Source of the DNA: Takakia lepidozioides
Taxonomy: Eukaryota > Streptophyta > Takakiopsida > Takakiales > Takakiaceae
Assembly: GCA_030704615.1 (NCBI GenBank)
Contig: CM060732.1
Coordinates: 21,390,001 to 21,454,000 of the forward strand
Length of the DNA stretch: 64,000 bases
Reading direction: 5' to 3'
Position numbers and translations under genes: made by a program. The notes beneath the pieces are model-generated. The model had not been told where the DNA came from. It was given only the letters and a program-made list of their open reading frames with translations, and made no database searches. Numbering within the stretch: position 1 is the first letter of the stretch; every line of letters starts with the position of its first letter. Below, piece after piece: positions 24,007-36,248 of the stretch.

Positions 24007-25836
24007 TCAGAAAGGTTGCAACATTCGCACCCCACCTGCAACAGAATGCAGACAAAGGGCAAAACACATTGTCATCAGCACCATAGACTTATCAACTGCT
24101 GTCTTTGTCAGATCCCCAACCTGTTGCAGCGTATCTCCTATAGCTGACCTCTTTGCAGTTTCTCTTCCATGCTCCTTCACATGCTGCTCTTTGGTTCTTC
24201 CACTGAAAGCAGTAGACAATCTCCCCAGGGAAACCTCAATCAATGACCGGACACCTTCGGAAGTCATTGTTCCTGCAACCTCCATAATCAACTTCCGATT
24301 GCTAGGAACAGCAAGAGCGCTGGAGAGACCATCAATCAGTTTCCTTGAAGCTGCATCCTCCCCCTGCCTTACCCCTCTAGCACCCATCGTGGCCCCTCCA
24401 TTCAGGGAAATGCTTGCCGAAGCCCTAGTTAGTAGCTTGGAGCCCCGATGGCTGACCTCGGGGACATCAAATTTGGACGAAGGTTCACTCACAGGTTTCG
24501 ATGAGCTCGCAGATCCTTCGTCCTGGGGTGAAATGTAACTTGCTGCCAGCAAAGGGTCGCCAAGCGGAACGAGTTCCCCATATCGATGTGGCCATAACCC
24601 CAGGGTTGCAGCCCGGCTGAAAACACCCGGATGTGTAGACACAGTAGCTCCATTAGTATCTGCTGTTAGGACCTCATGTGATGTGCGCACTAGCGCTTGA
24701 ACAGTCCCGCTGCAAACAGTCGTCAACAGGTCCGTCACAGGCCCTCGATGGTCTGGCTTCACAAATCCCTCAATCAGATCATCGTAGATATTGACATCCT
24801 TCGTGCCATCCAGATACACCGACACTGCAGTACCCACGAATGTCTGGATACACTCGGTTATGAGGGTCTTGCCCTTGCTACTACATGCAAACTCCACGAT
24901 GCCCCCTAAGACGTCCGTTATATCCTCCCCGTTAGAAGGAGAGCTCTGCTTCTTGGGTTGCTTGAGGGTGCCCATGTGCTCGAGAACAGAGACCACAAGG
25001 CTACGTGAGGCGCTTGCGACCACAGCAGATGCGAACCCCTTCCCTGCGTCACTGAACAGCTTCTCCACTAATCTGTCTGCAAGATTCTCCTTCTCTCTCC
25101 CCTTCATCCCCCCTCGGTTCTTGGCTTTCCCTACCAATTCCTCCTGCATGCATTTTGCTATGGAAGCACCAACCTGCATCTGAACGCCATCCAGGACACT
25201 TCCTGCAGACTTCCAAGACGATTGCTCCCAGGCTCCGTTGTCGCAATCCTTCCACCTTTCATCTAACTGCATCCACGGATCCGTGTCGTCTGTGTCCGGC
25301 GAGTAGAGGATCTCTTCAGCACTTCCGTCTTCTCTTGGCGAGGAGACTTCCTTGTCTTTCCATGAAAGAACCTTCTCTTCTGGAGGACCCACATATCCTC
25401 CATTGCCTTTGCCACCCCAACCGTCCGTCTCTCCACAACGAGACTCATACTTGTGCCGGAGGACGCCAGCCTGAGGCCGGCCCGCGGTAATCGAACTAAA
25501 AACACCCTCGGTGACCGATGCAGAGAGAGCAGAGACAGTCTTCTGGACTTCATGGCAACCGGCCACCTTGAAGAGCTGCCTCAAGCTTTGCGGGACCTCA
25601 TCTCTGTCCGATAGAAGAAACCCATGAAGATCTTTGAACACAGCACCCGCAGAATTGCTCCCTTCCGCAAATGCCTCCAACAGCGATGACAAAGATTTCA
25701 ACAACATATAAACCCGTAGCCTTCTCCGTGCAACTGCAGGGGATCTGTAGAACCGGTAAGATGCATACCCACCTGCTGCTACAGCAGTGCACAAAAGGAT
25801 AGCATTCCTTCTCCGGCGAGAGATGACAAACACCAT
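24007..25836 (-). CDS. PHLOEM PROTEIN 2-LIKE A10 family protein
   Basis: Intronless frame of 609 residues beginning MVFVISRRRRNAILLC. Residues 5-30 are a basic patch followed by one hydrophobic span (AILLCTAVAAGGYASYRFY), a typical N-terminal anchor. The next block, AVARRRLRVYMLLKSLSSLL, then FKDLHGFLLSDRDEVPQSLR, matches the start of the Arabidopsis PP2-A10-like family, as does ADRLVEKLFSDAGKGFASAVV later. Much of the middle (about 125-215) is acidic and low complexity. A second hydrophobic stretch lies at the end (VLMTMCFALCLHSVAGGV). Despite the name, the family lacks the lectin domain of true PP2 proteins, and its biochemical role is unknown. The gene converges with the NYN/LOTUS gene and diverges from the APS kinase gene, with 1.5 kb between the two starts. 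Confidence 0.8.
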   Translation of the reverse strand: MVFVISRRRRNAILLCTAVAAGGYASYRFYRSPAVARRRLRVYMLLKSLSSLLEAFAEGSNSAGAVFKDLHGFLLSDRDEVPQSLRQLFKVAGCHEVQKTVSALSASVTEGVFSSITAGRPQAGVLRHKYESRCGETDGWGGKGNGGYVGPPEEKVLSWKDKEVSSPREDGSAEEILYSPDTDDTDPWMQLDERWKDCDNGAWEQSSWKSAGSVLDGVQMQVGASIAKCMQEELVGKAKNRGGMKGREKENLADRLVEKLFSDAGKGFASAVVASASRSLVVSVLEHMGTLKQPKKQSSPSNGEDITDVLGGIVEFACSSKGKTLITECIQTFVGTAVSVYLDGTKDVNIYDDLIEGFVKPDHRGPVTDLLTTVCSGTVQALVRTSHEVLTADTNGATVSTHPGVFSRAATLGLWPHRYGELVPLGDPLLAASYISPQDEGSASSSKPVSEPSSKFDVPEVSHRGSKLLTRASASISLNGGATMGARGVRQGEDAASRKLIDGLSSALAVPSNRKLIMEVAGTMTSEGVRSLIEVSLGRLSTAFSGRTKEQHVKEHGRETAKRSAIGDTLQQVGDLTKTAVDKSMVLMTMCFALCLHSVAGGVRMLQPF

Positions 25837-27342
25837 CTCTCCCCCACAAGGTCTACCAACCCAATATCACATGTCACTCTCTCTTGGGCAAATTGTCCTT
25901 CCAGTTAATTACTCACACCAGACTGATATTGCCTCGCATTGACAATCACGCAACCAAGAGCACTTGTGTTGATTCGATTGCAGGAGCCAGGTGAGAGACA
26001 ACAAACACTCAAGATCCCACCACAAACCAATTACTCAATCCCCCCTGAGTCGGCACCTTGTCTGTATAGATAAACATGGAACCCACGGATGGGTCCCACG
26101 CCTAGCGCACACAGCGACAACTGCCCTACCTTCCTTCATTCTTCTCGGAAGCCCAGCTTCCAAGAGATGCATAGGCCCATGTGGCAGCGAGATGATCTCC
26201 ATCGCCATCCCACCTCAGCCTCTTACGATCCACGCAACAATATCGCTCTGCCGTCTCGCCCAAGTCGGCTCTTTGCGTTCTATCAACCGAACCCTAATTA
26301 AGCTCGGACCGCGGTCTGGTCTTTGGTTCGGATACGATTTGCATATCACAGATTTAGAATCGAAATAAAATATTCCTCAACTATTCTATTCCTGGATGTC
26401 ATGAGAATCCTGTATATTCCCAAAGCTGCACAACTCAGTCTGAAGCGGAAGAGAGAGAGAGAGACGGAGATCCCCTGCAGCTCGGCTGTGCCAGATCTTA
26501 GAGTGCGAGCAGCAGCACGATCTGAGATTCTCGGCACAATCGGAAGTGAAGGGTTGAGACTGGAAATCTGAAGCGAATGCAGGTGTGAAAGCTTTTTCGG
26601 AAAGGATGGGGAAGCTGATGCGGGTTGGAAGGGATGGCGTAAGCAGCAGGGGGGACGTAAGCAGGTCAGTATGGTCAGACCTTGGTTGGTGGAGGGGAAG
26701 GTGACGGACCCTGGTCTTTCGAGGAGAGATAGTGACGAAGCCAGGTGCCTGTAAGACAAGGTGGTTTCTCGTCTCTCTCGCCGATGTATCCTATGCCTTT
26801 CCAGTGTCATGTCTTTGGGGCCAATTTGGACAGGAGGGCGATCGTTCTGCGGAGGGCTTGAGGTGTTGTTCTGGGGGGGTATGGGGGTCCGACTCCTGCA
26901 CGATCATTGGTCTCTCTCTATGCAGCACGTCCGAAGGATCTACCAAGAGTTGTGGGTGTCTGAGTGGTGATGGAAGCTTCTTGGGGGAAAGCAGATCTTT
27001 CTCGTGTCCATGCTGGGTCTTAAAAGGTCAGCTGCAGGTTTGTCGCGAGACCACTGATTCTGGTTAGCAGGTGGGTTTTCCCCTCGGGGAGAGAGTTTTT
27101 GCAGTGCTGATACATATCTTTGCCAAAGAGATGAGTTGTGTCGTCTACATATTGGACAACAAGTTTTGGCCCTGTGTAGGCGATCTCGTGAGAAATGAGA
27201 CGGTGCTGCATAATGACCGGTGCTGATGTGATGCTCTCTTCGACCTGGATAATGTCCTGCGAGAGGCTCGGGTGGAGGGATCCTCCCAATGTGGGTGTTG
27301 ACAATTGACAGATAAATAGCCGTACAGAGAACATCTGGGAAA
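25837..27342. other. divergent intergenic region
   Basis: This 1.5-kb stretch lies between two outward-facing ATGs and must hold both 5' regions. It contains a (GA)n run near 26450. No motif could be assigned safely, and no further gene is seen. Confidence 0.4.
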
Positions 27343-28425
27343 ATGCGACCCAGCGGTGAATGTCATGTGCCGCGCGGAGTAGGCAACGTCGTGGCCAAGT
27401 CAAGCTTCATTCCGTTGCATAGAAGACACATAGAGATGCAGGTAGGGTACAGTGTGCGATTGTTTGGATCCGGCAATTGTCGTCAGCCCCCACATCCATC
27501 ATCACAATGTAAGGAGATGGAAAGAACGAAGACCATTTCTGAGCGTGCCACTGGCCGTATTGGAATCGATCAACAGCAGCTTCGACCAAAGATCGTGTCC
27601 GGCTTTAAGGGGCATTCCGGACGCAGAGCTAGCAGCATCGTGCACCTCTGCGCTGCCCTGTCAAGAAGCTCCGAATCAGCCAGGGAAGAGTTACGGGATG
27701 GGAGGATGTCAGAAAAGACTAGCGAACTCCCAACTGGAGAAACTGACAGCGTGAGTGCTGTGGATGGCAAGATTGCAGGCATGATCTATCCACCATTAAC
27801 AACGGTCGGGAAATCCACAAACATACTATGGCAAGAATGTATGGTGAAGAGGGCAGACAGGCAGAAGATGTTGGGGCAAAAAGGCTGTGTGGTCTGGATC
27901 ACCGGTCTAAGTGGCTCCGGAAAGAGCACACTGGCCTGCACTTTGGAGCATGTACTTTTGCAGCAAGGGAGGATGAGCTATGTGTTGGATGGTGACAATG
28001 TGCGGCATGGCCTGAATAAGAATTTGGGTTTTAGTGCAGAAGATCGCACCGAAAACATTCGTCGAGTAGGGGAGGTTGCAAAGCTATTCGCGGATGCAGG
28101 AATTATTTGTATAGCTAGCTTTATCTCTCCTTACCAAAAGGATCGGGATGCATGTCGGAAATTGTTACTTCCTGGAGAGTTCATTGAGGTGTACATGAAT
28201 GTGCCGTTGACTGTGTGTGAATTGAGGGATCGCAAAGGATTGTACAAGCTTGCCAGGGCTGGCAAAATCAAGGGCTTCACTGGCATTGATGATCCGTATG
28301 AGGAGCCCCAGCATTCTGAGATTGTGATGCAAGCGGTAGGTGGTGTGTATGCATCACCCCAGGAGATGGCTGCACAGGTCCTTGCCTACCTCAAAGACAA
28401 AGGCCTTATACAACCCGAAAACTAA
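27343..28425 (+). CDS. APK: adenylyl-sulfate (APS) kinase, plastid type
   Basis: Single-exon frame of 360 residues. APS kinase phosphorylates adenosine 5'-phosphosulfate to PAPS, the sulfate donor for sulfotransferases. The catalytic core begins near residue 155: STNILWQEC, then the P-loop ITGLSGSGKST (about 186-196), DGDNVRHGLNKNLGF, RTENIRRVGEVAKLFADAG, SFISPYQKDRDACR and KGLYKLARAGKIKGFTGIDD. Cys166 and Cys199 are 33 residues apart and align with the redox pair Cys86/Cys119 of Arabidopsis APK1, so thiol control is likely kept. The 150 residues before the core are long and Arg/Ser-rich, as expected for a transit peptide. A later ATG giving MQVGYSVRLFG would also fit. The absence of introns is unusual next to its multi-exon neighbours. 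Plastid location is inferred. Confidence 0.92.
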   Translation: MRPSGECHVPRGVGNVVAKSSFIPLHRRHIEMQVGYSVRLFGSGNCRQPPHPSSQCKEMERTKTISERATGRIGIDQQQLRPKIVSGFKGHSGRRASSIVHLCAALSRSSESAREELRDGRMSEKTSELPTGETDSVSAVDGKIAGMIYPPLTTVGKSTNILWQECMVKRADRQKMLGQKGCVVWITGLSGSGKSTLACTLEHVLLQQGRMSYVLDGDNVRHGLNKNLGFSAEDRTENIRRVGEVAKLFADAGIICIASFISPYQKDRDACRKLLLPGEFIEVYMNVPLTVCELRDRKGLYKLARAGKIKGFTGIDDPYEEPQHSEIVMQAVGGVYASPQEMAAQVLAYLKDKGLIQPEN

Positions 28426-30101
28426 TCCAGCAGCTATCTCACCTTCTGTGAGCATCAAGTACTGTTTTTGTTGCCTGCTTCCGGTGTCATGGGTAGAGTG
28501 TAAGAAGCTGCTTGCCCAGTGGGTAGTTGGCAGAATTTTTTGAGGAGATGCGGTTACTGTAAATTCCATTCATTGTGATTCCAGTTTTCTCCTGCTACAA
28601 ATATGGTTGATCGACAATGGTAAGGTCTTGGCTTCAAATGGGACCAGGTACAGTGGCCCGGTCAAAGCTCTGGTTATGTTTGCAAGGCAGTGAAATTGAT
28701 TGGGCACCTGTTTGAGAATAGTCATACGCAAGATATTGGCACATTGAGCCAGTACTGATGTACCAAGTAAGAGAGACAGACAGAGATGTGAGTTCACTGC
28801 TAGATGACACAACAAATTTCAATCCTTTTCTCTGTTTATGCTTAGGTACACAACTATTTCTCTTATGTTGCCTCCTGTTCATGGTGGATGGAGGGTTCAG
28901 TTCTAGCGGAGGGAGATTAGCCCTTTTCCTGCCTTATAATATATTGATTTTGGTGAGTCATTTTAGTGGGCCTAAAGGGCCACCTGGCCAACAGTATTCA
29001 TCTTCTATACCGACCATATTCCTGGAACTTTTTTGCTGGTTTTGAGGATTACTAATACCCATTTTGTCAATCGTTGAGCAGAATCACTTAGTCATCATCT
29101 CCAGATATGAAAGCTGAATGTTAGTTTTAGCTACTAGTCACACAATTGACCTTTTCACATTGCTTGTACCAATTTTGTTTAAGAGTAAAGAGAACAAAGG
29201 TCCACATCACAGACATTCTTTCCAAAACTGCCATCGTTGTGGAAGCTACTTCAGAAATTGCATGAAGCATTCAGGTCATTGTGCCCTTCATGTAAAGATG
29301 TTTCTTGTCAACCACCCCTAGTTAGGTTGAAATTTCAACTTAATGTGTAGGCTTGAAGAAATAGAAACAAGATATCACATCATTCATGGCATTGATTCCC
29401 ACAAAGCAACCTGGATAGAATGTACTCAAAAGATGACCATTGCCGTTGCCTTGTTGCCATAGATCTTTTGCAACCTGGATAGAGTTGGCATGGTAGAACA
29501 CATTGTCAGAATCCTTCTCAACTAGAAAGAGCAAGCCCAAGGGATGTCAAATTCTGCTTCCAGACCTGTGTAAGCAAGCTTCAGAAAAGCCTTACATCTT
29601 CCAACTAATCCTTTTCAGCAAACATCTTGAAGGAAGCTCTGGCCAATACCAAGAATGTATCATAACTCGTCAACCATGGTTGATGACTCCACTATTGAAT
29701 ACCAAATGGTGATGTCCAGTAGTCACTGCTGTTCAGACAAGATTCAAAGCCTTGACAGTGAGGCAGCACACTAATCGGTGCAGAAAATCGTGATTGTTTG
29801 AGTGTAATATACACAAGTGCCAACCACATCTGAGTGCTTGTTCTGCTGATACTGGGAAGCCACAGGGCGCGTTAAAGTGACCATGGTGCCATCACCTAGG
29901 AGACAAGGGCACCACAGTGTCAACTATGTACATGTCTGGAGGGTGAAGAGCATCTTCACCTCTGTCGTTGTCACATTGCAGTTCTGTTACAAGCACAGAC
30001 GGGACTCGTGCATATTCCTTGCTCGAACAGTGCAACCTCTACCATTATATTTGGCAGCAAAAGGGGCAGGCCACTGCCAAACTATTCTCCAATCTTATCC
30101 T
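28426..30101. other. intergenic, no gene seen
   Basis: The region has A/T-rich sequence with short frames only. It holds the 3' regions of the APS kinase and AGT2 genes, which converge here. Confidence 0.5.
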
Positions 30102-33100
30102 TCATAATTTGGACATCACATGATCCATTGCGTCCACCAGAAAATCTGCAAAACAGAGATGTCCATTAACAATGTTAATCTTACATGAGCATGGCAATGG
30201 GGAGTGCATGCACTCTCTTCCTCTCCCTTTAAGAAATCGCCCCACTAAAACACAGATACAGACAGGTGTATGCCTGTGACTCTGCGGCAGAGGAAAACCA
30301 GGTGCAGGTTTCAAGTGGCTTAATGTACAGGAAAGAGGTCAAGGGTATTAACAGGAGTAAATTCTTACCAGCATCTGCCATGGAGAAACACATGGGTGGT
30401 TTTATTCTGAAAACGTTGCCATAGAGGCCTCCTTTCCCCACCAGCACTCCAAGGTCTGCAAACATCCACATACGCTTTGTTCAGTCAGTCTACAAGTATG
30501 AACCATCTTAAGCATGCTTCCACCTGTGACATACATGTAAGGGAAAACGATCATACCCTTCAGTTGCTCCATTAAAAGAAGACTTTCTGCCTTTGCTGGA
30601 GTTTTCGCTTGCCTGTCAGTAACCAGCTCCACGCCAAGCATGAGGCCCCTTCCCCGCACATCACCTATAACTGTACCATGCACAATTCTCTCCCATTTAC
30701 ATAAGGCATTTGCAACAGAACTCCCTGAAGTGGACAGCTGTAGTTCAGATGGAATCCACTATGGGAAAAAACAAACAATCTCATTCAAACAAGCTGTGGC
30801 ATAAGAGAGAATTGCACTGCTCAAGAGAGACTTCAACTTAACACAGCTTTACACTAAACATCAAAGAATTTCTTTTGTTGAACCTGTAAATCATTGGCAG
30901 CTAGGGACAAGTGGATGCTCACAAAGCGAGAAAGAGAGGTGGCAAGAAGCAAAAATAAGGAAACACTCCCATCTGGGGAAGAGACATACTCTGGTGCTTC
31001 TGTTGAAGGGCACGAAGACGGTCAAGGAGGTGGTGGCCAACAGATGCACAGTGCTGCTGCCGCTGCTCAGCATCAAGCACCTGGAGCACTGCATGCCCAG
31101 CTGCTGAGCACACAGGGTTACCACCGTATGTGTTGAAATGCAAGCGCTGGGCAAGCACCCCTGCTATCTCTGGTGTTGTCACCACTGCCGCCAATGGAAG
31201 CCCATTTCCTATGCCCTGCCAAACATCTGCCAAACCATTAAGTAACCATCAAAGCATACCATTAAGGATCACTTCTTGAGGACTGACTTCCAAAGATCTT
31301 AACTAACACCAAAGGTCTGAAACAAGATGATGGAGTGAGAGAGCCGTAACCAACCACTAGACTTTGCAGTGTCCTGGTGATAGCCCTTGAAGGGCCAAGA
31401 GCCACATAGCTCTTTCCTCAGTAAGTTAATCCCTCGGATAAACTTGAGAGCATTAACAGATTTGAAAGGAAAAAAGAAAGAAATGAAATGAAATGAAATG
31501 AAATGAAATGAAAGGGAACTTTATTACATCCATGGGGACCTCAAGGGACGCAAGTGGAACAACGCGGAACCACAGAAAGCAACTAAAAAACCACCGAAAC
31601 CACAGAAAAGTCCAGGTGTTGCATGTGGCCAAGGGAAAGAGAGACCTTAGCCAGTGTAACAATGTCCGGAGTAACTCCTTGTGTCTCAAAGCCCCAGAAA
31701 TGACTTCCTGTGCGACCAAAGCCTGTTTGCACTTCATCAGCAACACAAAGGCCTCCAGCCTTTCTCACAATGTCATATGCTGATGGCAGATAACCAGGTG
31801 CAAGCTCCACTGCTCCACCTACCCCCTGCCACATATGCCCCGTCCTCAGTCCTTCTCCTTACATGCCCGCCTCTGCCCTTTCTGCCTACCAATCCCTATG
31901 GCAAGCACCATCTATGCATTTAAGGGCAGGAGAAATACATGCTCACATCTTAAGTGGGGTTTGATTACAGAATTCATGAAGCCAAGACCTGGATGGTCTC
32001 GTGGAAGAACCCAGCAATCCGACCAGGTGTAGCGGACTCAATTAGATTGGCAAGGTCATTAGCATAGAGCTTGCCATCGGCTCCAAAGGGCCCTCTGTAT
32101 GGGTCTGGATTCAACACATGGTGTACTCCAAATCCCTGCAAAGCTGACAATCAACCAGGACCCAATTAACCCAGTCTTTCCCCATCCATCTCATCAGTGA
32201 CGGTCCTTTGCAAACACATCATGCAGGATTTCGTGAACCATGACTTCATAATTAAGAGTTTACTGTAATGTCAAATCCATATACACCACATTGGACACAT
32301 GCAGGCTCCCCTCCTTAAGAGATTGGCCTAACTACAAAAGTTTCTGCTACTCTTTGAGCCTCCTGCGGACATCTCCGTTCTCCTCTCCGTCCTGTACCTT
32401 TCGGAGATTTAGCTGTCTTTTTGCACTCTTAATCTCTTTGGCTTCAGCTCACCGTTCGAAGGTGTCTCTCTCCCTCGCGCACCCAAACAGACATAAACAT
32501 TACCAAGGCACACACAATGCAGGGAGTCTGACCTGGGCAACATTATATTTCCAAGTGCTGTGGGCGGTGAGCCCCATGGTCGCCGGACTCATGCCATGGT
32601 AGGCATTCCGCAGGGCAATTACATCAAAGCTACCCGTGTACAGGCGTGTCATCATCATGGCCATGTCATTTGCCTCTGACCCTGAATTGACAAAGTACAC
32701 CACCTGGCACCATTCCATACTTGCCTCAGAATTTTTTGGGCCAACTAAAACTCTACAGGTATCACAAGGCATTAGTTTTTAGCAACCCCATGTACATAAG
32801 GGAAGGGACAACAGAAGAGGGACAAGGGACCTTGAGATTTCCGGGCATGCGCTTTGCAAGAGCTTCAGCATAGTCAGCGATGGCATGGTGCAAGTAGATG
32901 GTGGTTGTATGCTGCAACAGCTTAGTCTGGCGTAGCACTGCATCAACAACAACTGGGTGACAGTGCCCAACGGAGACCGTTACAATGCCAGCAAATGCAT
33001 CCAGGTAGCGCCTCCCATGCTCATCGAACAAGTATTGCATCTTTCCCTCCACTATGTTCACCTGGAATCAAAAATTCGACAGTCCATGTGAGCAGAGATC

Positions 33101-33542
33101 GGCCAACAGAGACATACCACTATGAGGTTTGCCTGCCGATGCCCCCAACCAATTTAGAAAAAGATACATCATCAAAATCCTGGCCCTTGCCATCCGCCTC
33201 GTATTAAACAAAGATAAGTGGATCTCTATCTCTGAGCTCTCGCAAAAAACTATGTCCGCTGAATCTGTGACTTACAGGCTTCTTGTAGTAAAGAAAGAGT
33301 GCCGGATTCAAAAACTTCTTCCTTTTTGCCAAAATTTCATCGGTTGCTGGGCCAGTGTACGGTTGCGGGGTGTAATCAAAAGGTGGAATTTGAGGAGTCG
33401 GACGCTCCGAGTTGGGCATATTCGGGTCCTCCACAGCTACCGAGAAGGCCCGACACAATCCTCGCACCAAGGGTGTCGACCGCGCGACAGCGAATGGCTG
33501 TGCTGCTGACCATCTAGAAAGAAATTTGGGCATGCGACCCAT
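30102..33542 (-). CDS. AGT2: alanine:glyoxylate aminotransferase 2 homologue, mitochondrial
   Basis: Nine exons on the minus strand: 33542-33276, 33061-32831, 32703-32533, 32135-31989, 31825-31646, 31215-30990, 30670-30557, 30455-30369, 30145-30102. They sum to 1467 nt (488 residues plus TGA), with GT/AG at every junction. It is a class III PLP enzyme that moves amino groups between alanine and glyoxylate or related acids. Visible motifs: VNSGSEAND (PLP phosphate site), [22 protein letters not shown], and Lys332 in PDIVTLAK, the expected Schiff-base lysine, which is the last residue of exon 5. Then [29 protein letters not shown] and [16 protein letters not shown]. The N-terminus [17 protein letters not shown] is basic and Ser-rich, consistent with mitochondrial import. 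Sequence favours the AGT2/AGT3/PYD4 group, with AGT2 the nearest match from memory. Confidence 0.93.
31480..31513. repeat. AAATG pentanucleotide microsatellite in AGT2 intron 5
   Basis: Six perfect AAATG units (31481-31510) follow an A/G-rich stretch. The array lies in intron 5, clear of the splice sites. Confidence 0.9.
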
Positions 33543-33554
33543 CACTACTTCCCC

Positions 33555-33576
33555 GAGAGAGAGAGAGAGAGAGAGA
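33555..33576. repeat. (GA)n microsatellite upstream of AGT2
   Basis: About 22 bases of alternating G and A start 13 bases above the AGT2 ATG. On the transcribed strand this is a CT-rich leader. Further GA runs lie at about 33703-33722 and 33774-33788. Confidence 0.85.
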
Positions 33577-34124
33577 AACCTTATGACGTCCCCGGGAAGC
33601 TCAAGAGATTTTCGAACAGCTTATCGGACAAAGAAAAGACAGTACAGAACGACAGGGCCCCTGGAACAACCAGCCAACAGAACCACAAAACTGCAATTCA
33701 ACCGAGAGAGAGAGGGAGAGAGAATCATCGCAGGATGCGGGTGATTCCAACTTTGAAGCTAAGAACAGAGAAGAGAGAGAGAGAGAGAAAAAAGCAAGAG
33801 AGAAGGAGGCGAACTGAAGAGAGCACTGATGCTCGCATGGTGATATGCCAACCGAAAACATTAGCTGATCAGAATGTCGTCAGAGTAACAACACTTTGTT
33901 AACGAGATATGGTTCCCCTTACCCTTATAGAGAAACCATTACTTACGGTATTCTATTACTAAAGGAGAATAGTAACGGAATCCTGTCACAGGAAAATGAG
34001 TAGAAAAAAGGGAGAGACGACCGAAGGAGTCAGAGAGAGAGGAACAGAAAGCGGAGCAGAGCAGGAAGTAGCAGGGCACGGTGGTGGAGGGAAGTCTGGA
34101 GCTGCAGCTGGGAGGGAGAGAGCC

Positions 34125-36248
34125 ATGGCATCACGCTTGACAGCTTTTTGGAACCATCCTGCTGGCCCGAAAACCAGTGAGCCCCCTTTCGTCCTTTTGT
34201 TGTCTCGCTCCTGCCATGTCCACATCTTAGGGGCTCGTTGTGTTTATCTTACTTTGAAACATGTGTCTTCAAATTCACAAGCGTTTGGTCTGTGCTGACC
34301 TCAAAATTCTTCCATTATCGTGCACTGGATGTGGAGTCGTTGCGCGGGTGGCCACGTGTGTTATTTCTTCCCAAGTCCCTGCAATTTTCCTTGCCTGTGT
34401 CCTTCTTGTGAGGATATGAAACTTATCCTGAGATTCTCGCCAATGTGTTTATCGTCAGCCTACAGGATTTTAATTGCTCGTCTGTGGCATACATTTCCCC
34501 TGGTTTCCGCTGTACCTTGGGGAGGTGGAGCCTTTGTTTCAACACAAATTCCACCCTGATGATGAGTGTGGGTACTGCGAAATCAGTATGGACTGAACTG
34601 ATGTGGCGCCATTTGTTTGTTGCGCTGTTTGTTTGATCAAATATTCTTATTGTCCGAGGCCAACAGTGAGCTTGCATACGAGTGCTACCCTCCACGCATG
34701 GCAACTTGACACCCAGGTAGAGAGGGTGTTCTGTAGTTGGCCACGGATTAGCCGCCGTGGTGCGAACTAAATTTCTGCCATACCACTTCATGGATTCGGA
34801 TATAGTATGGGGCTCCAGAAAGTGGGCTCTTTTCCTCTAGTGCCCTACTCTTGTAGGGCAAGGCGCTGTACAAAGAATGTTTGAAACAATAAAGAGAGTG
34901 GCTGTTGAATGGTTGCATAAGGAGTTGGGTTATACTGATCATGCCCTGTGGATGTGGCTCCTGCAGTTCACTTTTGGGCACCGACGTTCAAATGGGGCAT
35001 TTCCATAGCCAACATAGCCGACTTTGCAAAGCCACCAGAGAAGATTTCATATCCACAGCAGCTTGGTGAGTGAACTTATGTCGCCTCTGCATCAGTCAGG
35101 GGCAGATCATGATTGTCCTGCTCTCATGCAGATTGAGTCTAATGGAGCAGACCCGACTCACAGTCAATGGGTCATGTACTAGCTGTGTTAGGGGCATTGG
35201 TGAAAAGGGAGGGTGACCTGGGGAGAAGCCCATATACCAATGGTGGAGAAATGGTGTGGCTCCGAAAAGATAAGATTTTTTGGGCATGTGAGAAGAGTGG
35301 ACCGGTGTTTGAAGAGGTATAAAGCATGCTTGGTACATGTGGAATATGAGACTTACTGAATGGTATGGCATGCATCCAACAGCGGTGACAGCCACAGGGT
35401 TAATCTGGTCACGCTACAGCATGGTTATCACCCCGGTATGTTCTTGTGTGCCTGGGAATCAACATTGCTGTTGTTGTAGCATTCCTGCATATATTTTGGT
35501 TGTCTGTTTAGATTTCCACACCTTTAGGCTTTTGGTATGTTGGCGTACCCTTTTTAGCACCTACCTGTCCCAGGCGAGAATAATAGACTAGGGAAGATAG
35601 GTTCCAAAGTTTGATGCAGAGTCCAAAATCTTCCTGTCCATCCAAGAGAGCACTGTCGTCAATAGCCCTAAGAAGGCTAATGCGTAGCAGATTCCAGTTT
35701 GTTTTGCTTGGACAATATCCTGTTCTCAAGTGACTGCTTGTCAATCTAGGTCGAGGCTTCTTCTCGTCAAATAGGTTTTTCAATTGTGCATTGCCCCTAT
35801 TTCAGCCTCAAAAGTACCTATGCCAATGAGACTTGGGCATTGAAGTCAGAGCCTGGCCTTTTACATGTAGTATGGCGGACCTGGGTGCAGTACTTGGGTA
35901 CGAGTCTGAGGCATGAATTGTCCACAAAAGTGGACTCCACAAGGTTCATTTGTACTGTGACCAGTTGCAAGGTACACCTTTTGACTCCTCTGATGGCTAC
36001 AATCCTAAGTTGTGATGACGGTGCTGCACTTTACAGAAAAATTGGAATCTGTTTAGTGTGAACGTGGCAATGGCAGCAACAGGCATCTATCAGCTCTCTC
36101 GCAAACTTGGGTAATTTACTACTTGTCCTTCTTTTGCATTTTAACAGAGAGTTAGTTTGAATTTTCTTTTGATTTCTCTTTTTCCAGGCTTGGCCACAAG
36201 GTAGAAAGTGTAGCTTTACTGTATGTCACTAAGCCATGCATATGGTAA
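34125..36248 (+). CDS. MPC: mitochondrial pyruvate carrier subunit (MPC2 type)
   Basis: Five exons: 34125-34176, 34967-35065, 35383-35435, 36037-36110, 36188-36248, giving 112 residues. MPC subunits are small inner-membrane proteins that pair to import pyruvate. The protein begins MASRLTAFWNHPAGPKT, then HFWAPTFKWGISIANIADFA (first membrane region), KPPEKISYPQQ, TATGLIWSRYSMVITP and KNWNLFSVNVAMAATGIYQL. The NWNLFSVN block points to the MPC2/NRGA1 class. Splice sites are GTGAGC, GTGAGT, GTATGT and GTAATT with clear AG acceptors. The end is uncertain: the stop TAA overlaps a strong donor (GGTAAGT at 36244), so a further exon could replace the last residues VTKPCIW. Confidence 0.85.

Noticed and set aside
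24007-25836. PEX3-like peroxisomal protein as identity of the 609-residue frame
   Set aside because: Only the basic patch plus N-terminal membrane span is similar. The following blocks fit the PP2-A10-like family instead.
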